Origin: Jannaschia sp. GRR-S6-38
GTDB lineage: Bacteria; Pseudomonadota; Alphaproteobacteria; Rhodobacterales; Rhodobacteraceae
Reading direction: 5' to 3'
Assembly: GCF_029853695.1 (NCBI RefSeq)
Contig: NZ_CP122537.1
Coordinates: forward strand, 2,067,501-2,131,500
DNA: 64,000 nt
The position numbers and the translations under genes were made by a program. The notes beneath the pieces were generated by a model, which made no database searches, was not told the DNA's origin, and saw nothing but the letters and a program-made list of their open reading frames with translations. Of the stretch, positions 31,839-41,466 are shown piece by piece; position 1 is the first letter of the stretch; each line of letters begins with the position of its first letter.

Positions 31839-31847
31839 CGGGCCTCC

Positions 31848-33222
31848 TCAGATGCGGATATCGAGCCGGCCCGCGCGGTTGCGGGGCGGCGGGGCGGTGT
31901 TCGCGGCGGGCGGCTGGGGCGGGTTCTCGGGGGGCGGGTCGGCGCCGGGGCCCGCGCGATGCGACCCGCCATCGCCCGCGCCGCGCGACCAGTCCCGCCC
32001 GCCCGCGGCGAGGTCGAGCCGGTCGAGCGTGACGCCGTCGGCCAGCAGCGAGCGATGCATCCCTTCGAGATGGCGGCGCACCGCGTCGAGGCTTTCGGGC
32101 CGTTCCACCGCGATCTGCAGGTGCAGCCCGCGCTCGCCGGTCTGCAGCACCAGCCGGAGCTTGCCCAGATCGGGGGGCGCGAGTTCGAGTTCGGTCCGCA
32201 GCTCGCCCCCGGCGAGGCGGGCGGTGTCCGGCCCGGTCGTCGGGTCGGGCCGGGCCTGCGGTGGGGGCGGGGCGGCGTTGGCGATCTGGCGCGCGATTTC
32301 GGAGCGCAGCTCGGTGAGGGGGACCGGCGCGGGGTTGGCCGACGCGGCGGTGGCCTCGGGGCCGCGGAGGGCCAGATCGGCGACGCCGGCAGCGGAGGGG
32401 AGCGCCGGTTCGGACGGGGCGGGAGACGGGCCGGCGGCCAGGCGACCGGGCGCCGCGACATCGCGCATGACCGGATCCGGCCGGGATTGCGCGGCGGTGC
32501 CTGTGGGCAGGCCGGGCCGGCTTGCATCTTGCGCTTGGTGCGGCGGATCCGCCCGGTCCGGCATCGTCGGGAGGCCGCCTGCCGCGATCCGCGCGGGGTC
32601 ACGCCCCGGATCCGTCGCCGGCGGCCCGTCGCGGACCGGCGCGGCGCGGGGCCCGGCGACGCGCGCCGGGGCCGCTGCCGCCATGGTCGTCGCCAACGGC
32701 TGCAGCGGGCTCCTCGGCCCCGGGCCGAGGGCGCTTTCGGCCGCGGCCGGGGGCGCATCGCCGTCGCGTCGCGCGATGGGCGCGGGGTCGGATGACCGGT
32801 CCGCGGCTGCGTTCGGATCGACCTTCGGGCCAGACGATGCCGTATCCGGCGCGCCGGTGGGCCCGAGGGGTGCGGCATCGTCCGCGTGACTCTGCGTTTC
32901 GGCGCTTGCCGGCACCGCTTCGTCCGCGGGTGTCGCGGCGGGCCGTCCGGCGAGGGTGATGCCGATCGCGGGTCCGGTGTCGGTGAAGGACGGGTTGATG
33001 GGATCGGCCGGGCCCTCTGCGTCCGCCTCCCCCTCGGCGGCGTCGGGTGGCGGCGTGTCTGCCGCGCCCCGGGATGTCCCGTCGGGCGCGGTGGGGCCTT
33101 CGGCGAGGAGGCGCGCGAGATCGCGCAGCGGCGTCGCGATCGGCCGGGGGCGCGGCGGCGTCCGGCGGGCCGGGGCGGGGCGGCGGCCCGTCCGGGCGCG
33201 CGAGGGGGAAGGGCGTTTGCAC
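31848..33222 (-). pseudogene. fliK: Flagellar hook-length control protein FliK, one-base frameshift
   Basis: The C-terminal Flg_hook domain is clear (LRTELELAPPDLGKLRLVLQ and LHLQIAVERPESLDAVRRHL), preceded by a long Pro/Ala-rich disordered region typical of FliK. The best start is GTG at 33222 behind GGAGAG, reading MQTPFPLARPDGPPPRPG. That frame breaks at a C5 tract (minus strand; plus-strand G5 at 33146-33150). Removing one C joins it to the downstream frame (PIATPLRDLARLLAEG...), which runs to the stop at 31848. As written, only a GTG at 32915 (355 aa) would start the main frame. A sequencing error is likely. Confidence 0.8.
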
Positions 33223-33325
33223 CAAGCTCTCCAATTCCGTTCGCAGTCGGAATTAACGGCCGTCCCTTACGAAACCTTTACCCGCACGTGATCTTCCGGG
33301 TCGCGAACAGCCGGAGGCCCGCCCC

Positions 33326-33595
33326 ATGTTGACCCCGATCCTTCCCAGCGTCGCACCCGGCGCGCCGCCACCCGCCCCGGAGGCCGCGCTGCGCGCGCAG
33401 GCCGTGCAGCTGGAGGCCTTCCTGTTTGCCGAGATGCTGCGCGTGGCCGGGACCGGCCCGCCCTCGCCCGCAGGGGGCGGGGCCTCGCAATTCGACAGCT
33501 TCCTGCGCCAGGCGCAAGCCGAGGCGGTGGCCGCCGGCGGCCAGACGGGGCTGGCCGAGGCGATCTATCGCGGGCTGGCGCGGCGCGCCGCGTGA
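33326..33595 (+). CDS. Rod-binding protein, FlgJ N-terminal type
   Basis: It encodes 89 aa. It matches the Rod-binding domain: AVQLEAFLFAEMLRVAG, then FDSFLRQAQAEAVAAGGQTG and LAEAIYRGLARR. Unlike enterobacterial FlgJ there is no C-terminal muramidase domain, the usual state in alphaproteobacteria. The next gene on the other strand encodes a separate transglycosylase that could supply that role. It is divergent from fliK; a TTAC-N7-TTAC pair at 33267-33281 resembles a degenerate CtrA site. Confidence 0.88.
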   Translation: MLTPILPSVAPGAPPPAPEAALRAQAVQLEAFLFAEMLRVAGTGPPSPAGGGASQFDSFLRQAQAEAVAAGGQTGLAEAIYRGLARRAA

Positions 33596-33599
33596 CCGG

Positions 33600-34196
33600 T
33601 CAGGAGCAGCGGGCAAGCTGTTGCTGGTACATCGCCGCCCGGGCCTCGATCTGGCCCGAGATGCGCATCAGCCAGGGCTTGCTGCGATAGGTACCGCGCC
33701 GGAAGCCGGTGCGCCCGTCGTGATAGGCGAGATACTGGTTGCGCGCGTCGCTCAGAGGGATGCCCAGCGCGCGCTGTGTCTCGGCCATGTACCAGCCCAT
33801 GAAATCGGTGGCGTCGCGGATGTCGTCGCGGCGCGATCGGCGGCCGCCTTCCACCTGCTGGTATTCCTTCCAGGTGGCGTCGAGCGCCTGGGAATAGCCG
33901 TAGGCGCTGCTCTGCCGACCGACCGGGATGACGCCCAGCGCGAAACGCAGGGGCGTGCGCGCATCGCTGACGAATTTCGATTCCTGGTAGATCGTCGCCA
34001 TCTGGACGTGGATCGGCACGCCCCATTTGCGCTCGGCCGCGCGGAAGGCGCGCAGGTAGCCGGGGCGCTGCGAGAGGATGGAGCACGCATTGTCGAGGTT
34101 TCCGGGCGCGCGGCCCTGACCCACCGTGCCGCTTCCGCTCCCGCCGCCGCAGGCGGCCAGAAGCAGCAGACACCCGATCTGCAAAAGTCGTTTCAT
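33600..34196 (-). CDS. Lytic transglycosylase-like (SLT) lipoprotein
   Basis: It encodes 198 aa from the ATG at 34196 (MKRLLQIGCLLLLAACGGG): a lipoprotein signal with lipobox LAAC. The SLT-type fold is indicated by IYQESKFVSDARTPL with the likely catalytic Glu, AYGYSQALDATWKEYQ and AYHDGRTGFRRGTY. It would cleave peptidoglycan from the periplasmic side of a membrane. It converges on the rod-binding gene with a 4-bp gap, so a role in flagellar rod penetration is possible but not shown. Confidence 0.85.
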   Translation of the reverse strand: MKRLLQIGCLLLLAACGGGSGSGTVGQGRAPGNLDNACSILSQRPGYLRAFRAAERKWGVPIHVQMATIYQESKFVSDARTPLRFALGVIPVGRQSSAYGYSQALDATWKEYQQVEGGRRSRRDDIRDATDFMGWYMAETQRALGIPLSDARNQYLAYHDGRTGFRRGTYRSKPWLMRISGQIEARAAMYQQQLARCS

Positions 34197-34270
34197 GATC
34201 ACTGCCCGGTTCGTTTTTCTTGACCGTTGGCGGGGACGATAGCGCAAGCGGGCGGCCCCTGCCAATCACC

Positions 34271-35155
34271 TCATACGAAGAGAGCGAGGATCAGCGGCAA
34301 CGCCACCACGGACATGGCCGTCGAGACCACCACCAGCCCCGCCACGGGCGGCGCGTCGGCCTCGTATTTCAGCGCCAGCAGGTAGGAGGTCACGGCCACC
34401 GGCGTCGCCAGCTGCACGACCAGCACCCCCAGCGGCACGCCCGAGAGCCCGAAGCCCGCGGCCCCGATCCCCCAGGCGAGCGCCGTGCAAAGCCCGAGCT
34501 TCAGAAGCGATAGCCCCGCCATCGGCAAAAGTCCCGCGGGCGAGAGCCGCGCCATCGCCACGCCCAGCGTCAGCAGCATCAGCGGGATCGCCATCTGCCC
34601 GATCAGGCCCAGCGCGTCCGCCGCGACCTGCGGCACCGGCCAGCCGCGCCACAGGAAAAGCGCGCCCAGAAGCGTGGCCACCACCATCGGCTCGCGCGCC
34701 GCGCGCAGCGGGTTCCCGCCGCCCGACACGATCCAGATGCCCAGCGTGAATTGCAGGATCGTGGTGACCGAGAAGACCACCACCGCGTAGCCGAGGCCAA
34801 TCTCGCCGAAGGCGAAGAGCGCCAGCGGCAGGCCCAGATTGCCGGTATTGCCGATCACCAGCGGCGCCCAATAGGTGCGTGGGTCGAGGCCGAGCGCCGC
34901 GCAGACGGCGCGAAACACCGCGAAAAGCGCCAGATAGACGGTCAGGCTGGCCAGCGCCACGCGCCCGGCGGCGGCGGGATCGACCGTGCCCGTGGCCAGC
35001 GCGGTGAAGACGAGGCAGGGCACGGCCAGCGTCATCGCCAGCCGCGTCACGAAGGCCGTGTCGTAGTCGTAGCCCGCCCGGACCCAGGCGAATCCGAGCC
35101 CCGCCAGCAGGAAGACCGGGGCCGAGATCTGCAGGACTGTCAGGACGGGAGTCAC
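34271..35155 (-). CDS. AEC family transporter (auxin efflux carrier/malonate permease type)
   Basis: It encodes 294 aa with about ten hydrophobic segments in two halves, the family arrangement. GNTGNLGLPLALFAFGE is the characteristic N-terminal-half motif, and QLATPVAVTSYLLALKYEAD that of the second half. The substrate of AEC members cannot be inferred from sequence. The gene is monocistronic and divergent from hspQ with an 85-bp gap. Confidence 0.92.
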   Translation of the reverse strand: MTPVLTVLQISAPVFLLAGLGFAWVRAGYDYDTAFVTRLAMTLAVPCLVFTALATGTVDPAAAGRVALASLTVYLALFAVFRAVCAALGLDPRTYWAPLVIGNTGNLGLPLALFAFGEIGLGYAVVVFSVTTILQFTLGIWIVSGGGNPLRAAREPMVVATLLGALFLWRGWPVPQVAADALGLIGQMAIPLMLLTLGVAMARLSPAGLLPMAGLSLLKLGLCTALAWGIGAAGFGLSGVPLGVLVVQLATPVAVTSYLLALKYEADAPPVAGLVVVSTAMSVVALPLILALFV

Positions 35156-35240
35156 AGTGTGTTTCCACCGAATCAGTGGCCCGCCGATTTACAAGCCGCG
35201 CCCGCGCGGTCTAGGAACGGAGAAGGCAAAGGGCAACGAA

Positions 35241-35567
35241 ATGCTTTGGAACCAAGCGAAATACGGTCTGGGCGAGGTGGTCCGCCACAAGAAGCACCCG
35301 TTCCGCGGCGTCATTTTCGACGTCGATCCCGAATTCTCGAATTCGGACGAGTGGTACGACAGCATTCCCGCCGAGGCCCGCCCCCGGAAAGACCAGCCGT
35401 TCTACCACCTCCTCGCCGAGAACGAGGAGAGCTATTACGTCGCCTATGTCTCCGAGCAGAACCTCGTGCGCGACCGCTCGGGCGAGCCGGTGGGCCATCC
35501 TGATATCGGCGACCTGTTCGGCGCGTTCGACGGGCAGCAATACCCGCTGCATTTCGACCTGAACTGA
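35241..35567 (+). CDS. hspQ: Heat shock protein HspQ
   Basis: It encodes 108 aa from the ATG at 35241, with GGAGAAGG upstream. It shows the HspQ/YccV pattern: AKYGLGEVVRHKKHPFRGVI, FDVDPEFSN, DQPFYHLLAENEESYYVAYV and SEQNLV. In E. coli the protein modulates Lon specificity and DnaA levels. It stands alone before the histidine kinase gene. No sigma-32-type promoter is evident by eye. Confidence 0.95.
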   Translation: MLWNQAKYGLGEVVRHKKHPFRGVIFDVDPEFSNSDEWYDSIPAEARPRKDQPFYHLLAENEESYYVAYVSEQNLVRDRSGEPVGHPDIGDLFGAFDGQQYPLHFDLN

Positions 35568-35658
35568 GCCGCGCCTTAGCGCGATCTTAATCCCCGCATG
35601 CGAGGCCTGCCGCCGTCGCCCGGCCGGTCCGGGCCGTGGACCGGGGTGGCGGATCGCG

Positions 35659-37725
35659 ATGGACGGGAGCGTTCCCGACACGAGCTATGAGGGCGAGCGG
35701 CGTCGCCGGCTGGCCGCGGAGCGGATGCTGGATCTCGCTCGGCGCGAGCTGGACCGCGCGCATTCGGCGCTGGTGGCCAATGCCGATCGGCTGTCGCGCG
35801 ACTTCCTGGCCGAGCGCGAGCAGAACCTGCGCCTGACCGAACGCCAGGCCCGCGCGCTGGCCAAGGGGCGCGAGGCGGCGGAGCGCGCCGACCGCGCGCG
35901 ACGGCGGCTGTGGCACGCGCTCGAGACGATGCGCGACGGCTTCGCGCTGTTCGACAGCGACGACAATCTCGTCGCGGCCAACCATGTCTATCTGGAGCTG
36001 TTCGATTGCGCGGGATCGGTGGGCCCGGGCGACTCGGCGGCGGCGATGTTCGCGCAGGCGGTCGAGGAAGGCGCCTTCGACCCGGGTTCGCTGTCGCCCG
36101 AGGACTGGGTCGCGGCGCAGCTGGAGCGTCGGCGCGCGACGGCAATCGCGCCGGTCCACCTCAACCATTTCGACGGCCGCGTGATCCGGCTGGTCGACCG
36201 CCGCGCCGCCGATGGCGATCTCGTCTCGCTGGCGATCGACGTGACCGAAGACGAGGCGCGCGCCGCCGCGTTGGCCGCCGCGCGCGACGAGGCCCGTGCG
36301 GCGGCGCGCGCGAAGGCCGATTTCCTGGCGCGGATGAGCCACGAGATCCGGACGCCGATGAACGGCGTGATCGGCATGGCCGACATGCTGGCGGAAAGCG
36401 CCGCCGACGACGAGGCACGGCAGGGCGCGCGCACGATCCGCGACTCGGCCGAGGCGCTCCTGGTGATCGTGAACGACACGCTCGATGTCTCGAAGCTGGA
36501 GGCCGGGCGGCTGGAGCTGCGCGCGGAGGCGTTTGACCTCGAGGCACTTCTGCGCGACTGCGTGCGGCTGGCGCAGGCCACGCCGCAGGCCGCGGTGCCG
36601 GTGGCGCTGGGCTGGCCGCTCGACGCGCCGGAGCGGTTCACCGGCGATGCCGGCCGGGTGCGGCAGATCGTGATGAACCTGCTGGGCAACGCGCTGAAAT
36701 TCACGCGCGACGGGGCGGTGACGCTGTCGGCCGAATGCGGGCCCGAGGGTGTGGCGCTGACGGTCAGCGATACCGGCCCCGGCATCCCGCCCGAGGCGCA
36801 TGCGAACGTGTTCGAGGCTTTCGGTCAGGTCGACGAGCCCGACCGCCCGGCCAAGGAGGGCACGGGGCTGGGGCTGACGATCTCGAAGGGGCTGGCGCAG
36901 CGGATGGGCGGCGATCTGACGCTGGACGCCGCGGATGGCCCGGGCGCGCGGTTCCGGCTGGAGCTGCCGCTGCGGGCGGCGGGGCCGGGGCCGGAGCTGC
37001 CGGCGCTGCCCGCGGCGGCGGTGCTGGGGCCGGGGCCGGTCTGCGACGCGCTGGCCGAGCCGCTGGAACGGGTCGGCGTCGCGGTCGCGCGCGGGGACGG
37101 GTCCGGCGCGGGCCCGTGGATCGGGCAGCCCGGCGATCTGCCGGAGGGCGCGCGCGCGCCGATCCTGCTGGGCGCGCCGGGCGACGCGGCCCCGCCGGAT
37201 GCGGCGGTGCTGCCGCTCCCGGTCGCGGCGGGGGCCTTGCGCGACGCGCTGGCGGGTTGGCGGGCGCCGGGCGCGGACGGGCCTGGCGTGGCGGCGGCGG
37301 CGGGGCCGGGGGACCGGCCGCGGCGGCTGGTCCTCGCCGATGACAACGCGACCAACCGGCTGCTTCTGGACCGGATGCTGCGCGAGACGGGCTTCGAGAT
37401 CCGGATCGTAGAAAACGGCGCCGAGGCGGTCGCGGCCTGCACGGCGGACTGGCCGGACGCGGTGGTGCTGGACATCTCGATGCCGGTTCTCGACGGGTTC
37501 GGCGCGCGCGCGGCCATCGCCGAGGCCGCCGCGGCGGCGGGCCGGCCGCCGCCGCCCTGCCTCGCGCTGACGGCGCATGCCGGCGCGGAGATGGCTGCGC
37601 GGCTGGACGAGGCGGGCTTCGCGGCGCATCTGACGAAGCCCCTGAAGAAGGCCGCGCTCCTGGAGGCGCTGGACGCGGCGCTGGCGGAGGCGGGGGCCGG
37701 GCGCGCCCGGTCGGGCGAGGGCTGA
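35659..37725 (+). CDS. Hybrid sensor histidine kinase/response regulator
   Basis: It encodes 688 aa and is soluble (no transmembrane helix). A long Arg/Ala-rich coiled coil (about residues 10-85) leads to a PAS-like fold (LWHALETMRDGFALFDSDDN) and the HisKA domain with H228 (SHEIRTPMNGVIG). The HATPase follows with N box NLLGNALKFT and G boxes DTGPGIPP and GTGLGLTISKGLA. A C-terminal receiver has D561-D562, phospho-acceptor D605 (VVLDISMPVLDG) and K660. A phosphorelay role is expected, with no partner encoded nearby. Related roseobacter proteins exist, but the signal is unknown. Confidence 0.95.
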   Translation: MDGSVPDTSYEGERRRRLAAERMLDLARRELDRAHSALVANADRLSRDFLAEREQNLRLTERQARALAKGREAAERADRARRRLWHALETMRDGFALFDSDDNLVAANHVYLELFDCAGSVGPGDSAAAMFAQAVEEGAFDPGSLSPEDWVAAQLERRRATAIAPVHLNHFDGRVIRLVDRRAADGDLVSLAIDVTEDEARAAALAAARDEARAAARAKADFLARMSHEIRTPMNGVIGMADMLAESAADDEARQGARTIRDSAEALLVIVNDTLDVSKLEAGRLELRAEAFDLEALLRDCVRLAQATPQAAVPVALGWPLDAPERFTGDAGRVRQIVMNLLGNALKFTRDGAVTLSAECGPEGVALTVSDTGPGIPPEAHANVFEAFGQVDEPDRPAKEGTGLGLTISKGLAQRMGGDLTLDAADGPGARFRLELPLRAAGPGPELPALPAAAVLGPGPVCDALAEPLERVGVAVARGDGSGAGPWIGQPGDLPEGARAPILLGAPGDAAPPDAAVLPLPVAAGALRDALAGWRAPGADGPGVAAAAGPGDRPRRLVLADDNATNRLLLDRMLRETGFEIRIVENGAEAVAACTADWPDAVVLDISMPVLDGFGARAAIAEAAAAAGRPPPPCLALTAHAGAEMAARLDEAGFAAHLTKPLKKAALLEALDAALAEAGAGRARSGEG

Positions 37726-37759
37726 CGCGGGTGCGGGGCGGTGGCCGCCCCCGGTCCGT

Positions 37760-38752
37760 TCAGATCGCCATCTCGATGCGGCCGGCCTCCAGCCCGCGGC
37801 GGCTGCGGATGGGGCCGTGGGTGAGGGTGCGGGCGACGGGGGCCTCGGCCGCCAGCACGCCCAGCCGGATGAGAAGCGTGGCGATGGTGGCCTCGGCGGC
37901 GCGGGTGCCGCCGTCGCAGATCTTCAGCGCGATGCCGCGTTCGAGCGCGGGGATGATGGCCACGAAGACGCCCTCGGCCCCGGTCTTGACGGCGACCTCG
38001 CCCGACATGGCGCGCATCAGGTCGGTGCAGGCGCGGCGTTCGCCCGCCACGAGCTCGGGCGCGGCGCCCATCGCGCGGCGCAGCCGGACCATGGCGCGGG
38101 CGCGGGCGTCGCCATCGGCGCGCGCGGCGGCGAAGCGGCCCATCGCGCGGCCCAGCGCGTCGAGACGGGTCGTGAAATTGGGCGCCGAGCAGCCGTCGAC
38201 GCCCCAGGCCGGGCTTTGGAATTCGCAGGTCTCGTCGAAGGCCGCGCGCACGGCGCGCTGCACCGGGTGGTCGATCTCGGTATATTCGGGCCCCGCGCCC
38301 AGGTGGCGGCCGAGGGTCAGGAAGCCGCAATGCTTGCCCGAGCAGTTGTTGTGCAGCTGGCAGGGCTCGGCGTGGGCGCGGATCAGGCGGTCGCGCTCGG
38401 GCCGGTCGTCGGGCTCCTGCGGGCCGCAGCGCAGGTCGGCTTCGGCCAGCCCCAGATCGGCCAGCCAGGCCGCGGCCATCTCGCGGTGGATCGCGGCGCC
38501 CTGATGCGAGGCGCAGGCGAAGGCCAGCTGGCGCTCGGTCAGGTCGCGGCCCGCGCCCGATTCCACCAGGGGCAGGGCCTGCACCATCTTGCAGGCGGAG
38601 CGCGGGTAGATCAGCGCCGCGGGGTCGCCCCAGGCCTCGACCATCTCGCCCCGGCCGTCGCAGATCACGGCATGCCCGCGATGCACCGATTCCAGCCGTT
38701 CGCCCCGGATCAGCCGGACCAGATCGACCGCCCCCTCGTCCACACCCGTCAT
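37760..38752 (-). CDS. L-asparaginase, Rhizobium etli ReAV-type (class 3)
   Basis: It encodes 331 aa from the ATG at 38752 ([20 protein letters not shown]); the in-frame extension to 38914 is not family-like. The two Ser-Lys pairs known for ReAV are present: S52-x-x-K55 (RSACKM) and S82 with K256 (AVKTGAEG). The zinc-site residues also match: C137-x-x-K140 (NNCSGKH) and C188 (GVDGCSAPN). The enzyme hydrolyses L-asparagine to aspartate and ammonia in the cytoplasm. It converges on the kinase gene; a 7-bp GC hairpin at 37735-37751 lies between them. Confidence 0.93.
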   Translation of the reverse strand: MTGVDEGAVDLVRLIRGERLESVHRGHAVICDGRGEMVEAWGDPAALIYPRSACKMVQALPLVESGAGRDLTERQLAFACASHQGAAIHREMAAAWLADLGLAEADLRCGPQEPDDRPERDRLIRAHAEPCQLHNNCSGKHCGFLTLGRHLGAGPEYTEIDHPVQRAVRAAFDETCEFQSPAWGVDGCSAPNFTTRLDALGRAMGRFAAARADGDARARAMVRLRRAMGAAPELVAGERRACTDLMRAMSGEVAVKTGAEGVFVAIIPALERGIALKICDGGTRAAEATIATLLIRLGVLAAEAPVARTLTHGPIRSRRGLEAGRIEMAI

Positions 38753-38916
38753 GCCGCCCTCCCATAAGCGAAATTTCGCCGCACGGGCTTTTCCACCGGC
38801 GACGGCCTGCGCTACCATTGCGCCGCAGCATTGGGAACCTGGCGACCCAGCGGTGCGCGACCCGGGACAACCCGGGCGGGCGCGGGCCGCCCAGAATGAC
38901 AGAGGCAGTGACACAG

Positions 38917-39438
38917 ATGATATCGAAGGCGATCGGCTTCGTCCTTCTCGCCGCGCTGGCCACCGTGCCCGCGTCCGCGCAGGAAAGCTCCAACCGCGTC
39001 AATACCGAGACCGACTGGTCGGTCTTCGTCGAGGACAATCCGACCCAGTGCTGGATCGTCTCGGCGCCGAAATCCATCCGCAACACGCGCGACGGGCGCG
39101 AGGTGGCCGCGCGGCGCGGCGACATCCGCCTGTTCGTCAGCTTCTGGCCGGGCTCGGACAAGAACGGCGAGGTCTCGGCCACGGGGGGCTATCCTTACGC
39201 CGACGGCTCGACGGTGACGATCGAGATCGGCTCGGACCGGTTCGAGATGTTCACCGACGGCGAGCTGGCCTGGGCCGCCTCGCCGGCCGAGGACGAGCGC
39301 ATCATCGCTGCGATGAAGCGCGGCGCGCAGGCCGTCGTCTCGGGCCGGTCGGGCCGGGGCACCAGCACGCAGGACACGTTCAGCCTGCTGGGCTTCACCG
39401 CCGCGGTCGAGGATGCGGAGACCCGCTGCGGCGCCTGA
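38917..39438 (+). CDS. Invasion-associated locus B (IalB) family protein
   Basis: It encodes 173 aa from the ATG at 38917; an ATG at 38896 would put seven residues before the signal sequence. The signal peptide is [21 protein letters not shown]. The mature part has the IalB pattern: [20 protein letters not shown], a central [20 protein letters not shown] and the late [20 protein letters not shown], with two Cys (CWIV and the C-terminal RC) that may form a disulfide. IalB proteins are periplasmic, and the role outside Bartonella is unclear. Confidence 0.88.
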   Translation: MISKAIGFVLLAALATVPASAQESSNRVNTETDWSVFVEDNPTQCWIVSAPKSIRNTRDGREVAARRGDIRLFVSFWPGSDKNGEVSATGGYPYADGSTVTIEIGSDRFEMFTDGELAWAASPAEDERIIAAMKRGAQAVVSGRSGRGTSTQDTFSLLGFTAAVEDAETRCGA

Positions 39439-39518
39439 GCCCCCGCGATCCGTTTGAGTTTGCGCGCGGGCGTCCCTATATGGGGCGCCCGCTTCACTTT
39501 TGCCCCGGAGGCCCCGCG

Positions 39519-40697
39519 ATGAAGGCGCCCGTGACCCAGGACGTGCTGACCCTGCCGCGCAAGGATGCGGAGGCCGGCCTGCCCAACCTGATCGGCCTGA
39601 CCCGCGACGAGATGCGCGCGGCGCTGCTGGCCGTGGGCGTTCCCGAGAAGCAGGCGAAGATGCGGGTGGGTCAGCTCTGGCAGTGGATCTATCACTGGGG
39701 CGAGCGCGATTTCGCCGCGATGACCAATCTCAGCAAGGATTTCCGCGCCACGCTCGCCGCGCATTTCGAGCTGCGCCTGCCCGAGGTCGTGACGCGGCAG
39801 GTCTCGGAGGACGGGACGCGGAAATACCTGGTCCGGATCGCGGGCGGCCACGAGGTCGAGGTCGTCTACATCCCCGAGGAGGGGCGCGGCACGCTTTGCG
39901 TGTCGAGCCAGGTGGGCTGCACGCTGACCTGTTCCTTCTGCCACACCGGCACGCAGAAGCTGGTGCGCAACCTGACCGCCGCCGAGATCGTGGGCCAGGT
40001 CATGCTGGCGCGCGACGACCTGGGCGAATGGCCCGAGCGCGGCATGGGCACGGGCGAGGCCGGGCCGCGGCTTTTGTCGAATATCGTGCTGATGGGCATG
40101 GGCGAGCCGCTCTACAATTTCGAGAACGTGCGCGACGCGATGAAGATCGTCATGGATGGCGAGGGGATCGCGCTGGGCCGCCGGCGGATCACGCTGTCGA
40201 CCTCGGGCGTCGTGCCCGAGATCGCGCGCACCGCCGAGGAGATCGGCTGCCTGCTGGCGGTCAGCTTCCACGCAACGACCGACGCGGTGCGCGACGTGCT
40301 GGTGCCGATCAACAAGCGCTGGAACATCGAGACGCTGCTGGGCGCGCTTCGCGAGTACCCGAAGGCCACCAATAGCGAGCGGATCACCTTCGAATATGTC
40401 ATGCTGGACGGGGTGAACGACAGCGACGCGGATGCCCACCGGCTGGTCGAGCTTCTGGACGGCATCCCCGCCAAGGTGAACCTGATCCCGTTCAACGAAT
40501 GGCCCGGCGCGCCCTATACGCGCAGCTCGAACAACCGCATCCGCGCCTTCGCGACGATCCTGATGCAGGCAGGCTATGCCTCGCCGATCCGCACGCCGCG
40601 GGGCGAGGACATCATGGCGGCCTGCGGGCAGCTGAAATCGGCGACCAAGCGGCAGCGCAAGAGCCGCGCGCAGATCGCGGCAGAGGCCGGGCTCTAG
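39519..40697 (+). CDS. rlmN: 23S rRNA (A2503)-C2/tRNA (A37) methyltransferase RlmN
   Basis: It encodes 392 aa from the ATG at 39519 behind CCGGAGG. The radical-SAM cluster motif CxxxCxxC appears as CTLTCSFC. The conserved methyl-carrying Cys is expected in the C-terminal [24 protein letters not shown] and [20 protein letters not shown] are family segments. It methylates A2503 of 23S rRNA. It converges on the TauE gene through a palindrome containing both stop codons. Confidence 0.97.
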   Translation: MKAPVTQDVLTLPRKDAEAGLPNLIGLTRDEMRAALLAVGVPEKQAKMRVGQLWQWIYHWGERDFAAMTNLSKDFRATLAAHFELRLPEVVTRQVSEDGTRKYLVRIAGGHEVEVVYIPEEGRGTLCVSSQVGCTLTCSFCHTGTQKLVRNLTAAEIVGQVMLARDDLGEWPERGMGTGEAGPRLLSNIVLMGMGEPLYNFENVRDAMKIVMDGEGIALGRRRITLSTSGVVPEIARTAEEIGCLLAVSFHATTDAVRDVLVPINKRWNIETLLGALREYPKATNSERITFEYVMLDGVNDSDADAHRLVELLDGIPAKVNLIPFNEWPGAPYTRSSNNRIRAFATILMQAGYASPIRTPRGEDIMAACGQLKSATKRQRKSRAQIAAEAGL

Positions 40698-40720
40698 GCG
40701 CCCGCGCCTAGAGCCCGGCC
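40685..40720. terminator. Perfect 16-bp palindrome over both stop codons of rlmN and tauE
   Basis: Arms 40685-40700 and 40705-40720 pair without mismatch around CCCG. Each arm contains one TAG stop (40695-40697 plus strand, 40708-40710 minus strand), so both proteins end in the same residues AGL. It is symmetrical and can act as a hairpin in either transcript, although T-runs are missing. Confidence 0.8.
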
Positions 40721-41466
40721 CACATCAGCCGCAGCGCCATGGCCGAGGTCACGGCGACGAGGAGCGGCTTAATCAGCGCCGCGCCCCGCCCGGCCGCGAC
40801 GCGCGCGCCGGCCTGTGCGCCCAGCCACTGGCCGCCGCCCATGGCGAGCCCGGCGATCCACCAGGGCTCGGCGATCAGGGCGAAGGCGCAGAGGCCGCCC
40901 GCGTTGCTGGCGGCGTTCAGAAGCTTGGTATGGGCAGTGGCGGCCAGCACGCCGCGCCCGGCCAGCAGGACGAAAGCCAACATGTAGAAGGAGCCCGCCC
41001 CGGGGCCGAGCAGCCCGTCATAGGCCGCCACGATCGGCACGGCGGTGACGTTGAAGGCGACGGGCCCCAGCCGCGTGGCGCGATCGAGATCGTCGAGCCC
41101 GGGCTTGAAGGCGAAGAACAGCGCCACCGCGATCAGCAGGACCGGCAGCCCGAGGCGCAACGTGTCGGTGGGCAGAAGCGACACGCAGAGCGCGCCGCCG
41201 ACGCTGGCCGCGAAGGCGAGCGCGGCGGGGACGACCTGCGCGCGCGGATCGACCAACCCGGCGCGGGCGTAATGCGTGGCGGCCGAGACGGCGCCGAACA
41301 CGCCCTGCACCTTGTTGGTGGCCAATGCCGTCACCGGCGGCGCGCCTGCCAGCAGGAGCGCGGGCACCGTCACCAGCCCGCCACCGCCCGCGATCGAGTC
41401 GATGAACCCGGCCAGCACCGCCACGCCCACCAGCAGGGCCAGGATCTCGGGTGCGACCTCGATCAC
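40708..41466 (-). CDS. TauE/SafE family sulfite/anion exporter-like permease
   Basis: It encodes 252 aa from a GTG start at 41466, overlapping the serB stop by GTGA. It has about seven to eight hydrophobic helices with the duplicated family motif GFIDSIAGGGGLVTVPALLL and ATNKVQGVFGAVSAATHYAR in the first half and GPGAGSFYMLAFVLLAG in the second. The substrate (sulfite, sulfonates or other anions) cannot be deduced. Coupling to serB suggests co-expression only. Confidence 0.92.
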   Translation of the reverse strand: MIEVAPEILALLVGVAVLAGFIDSIAGGGGLVTVPALLLAGAPPVTALATNKVQGVFGAVSAATHYARAGLVDPRAQVVPAALAFAASVGGALCVSLLPTDTLRLGLPVLLIAVALFFAFKPGLDDLDRATRLGPVAFNVTAVPIVAAYDGLLGPGAGSFYMLAFVLLAGRGVLAATAHTKLLNAASNAGGLCAFALIAEPWWIAGLAMGGGQWLGAQAGARVAAGRGAALIKPLLVAVTSAMALRLMWAGL

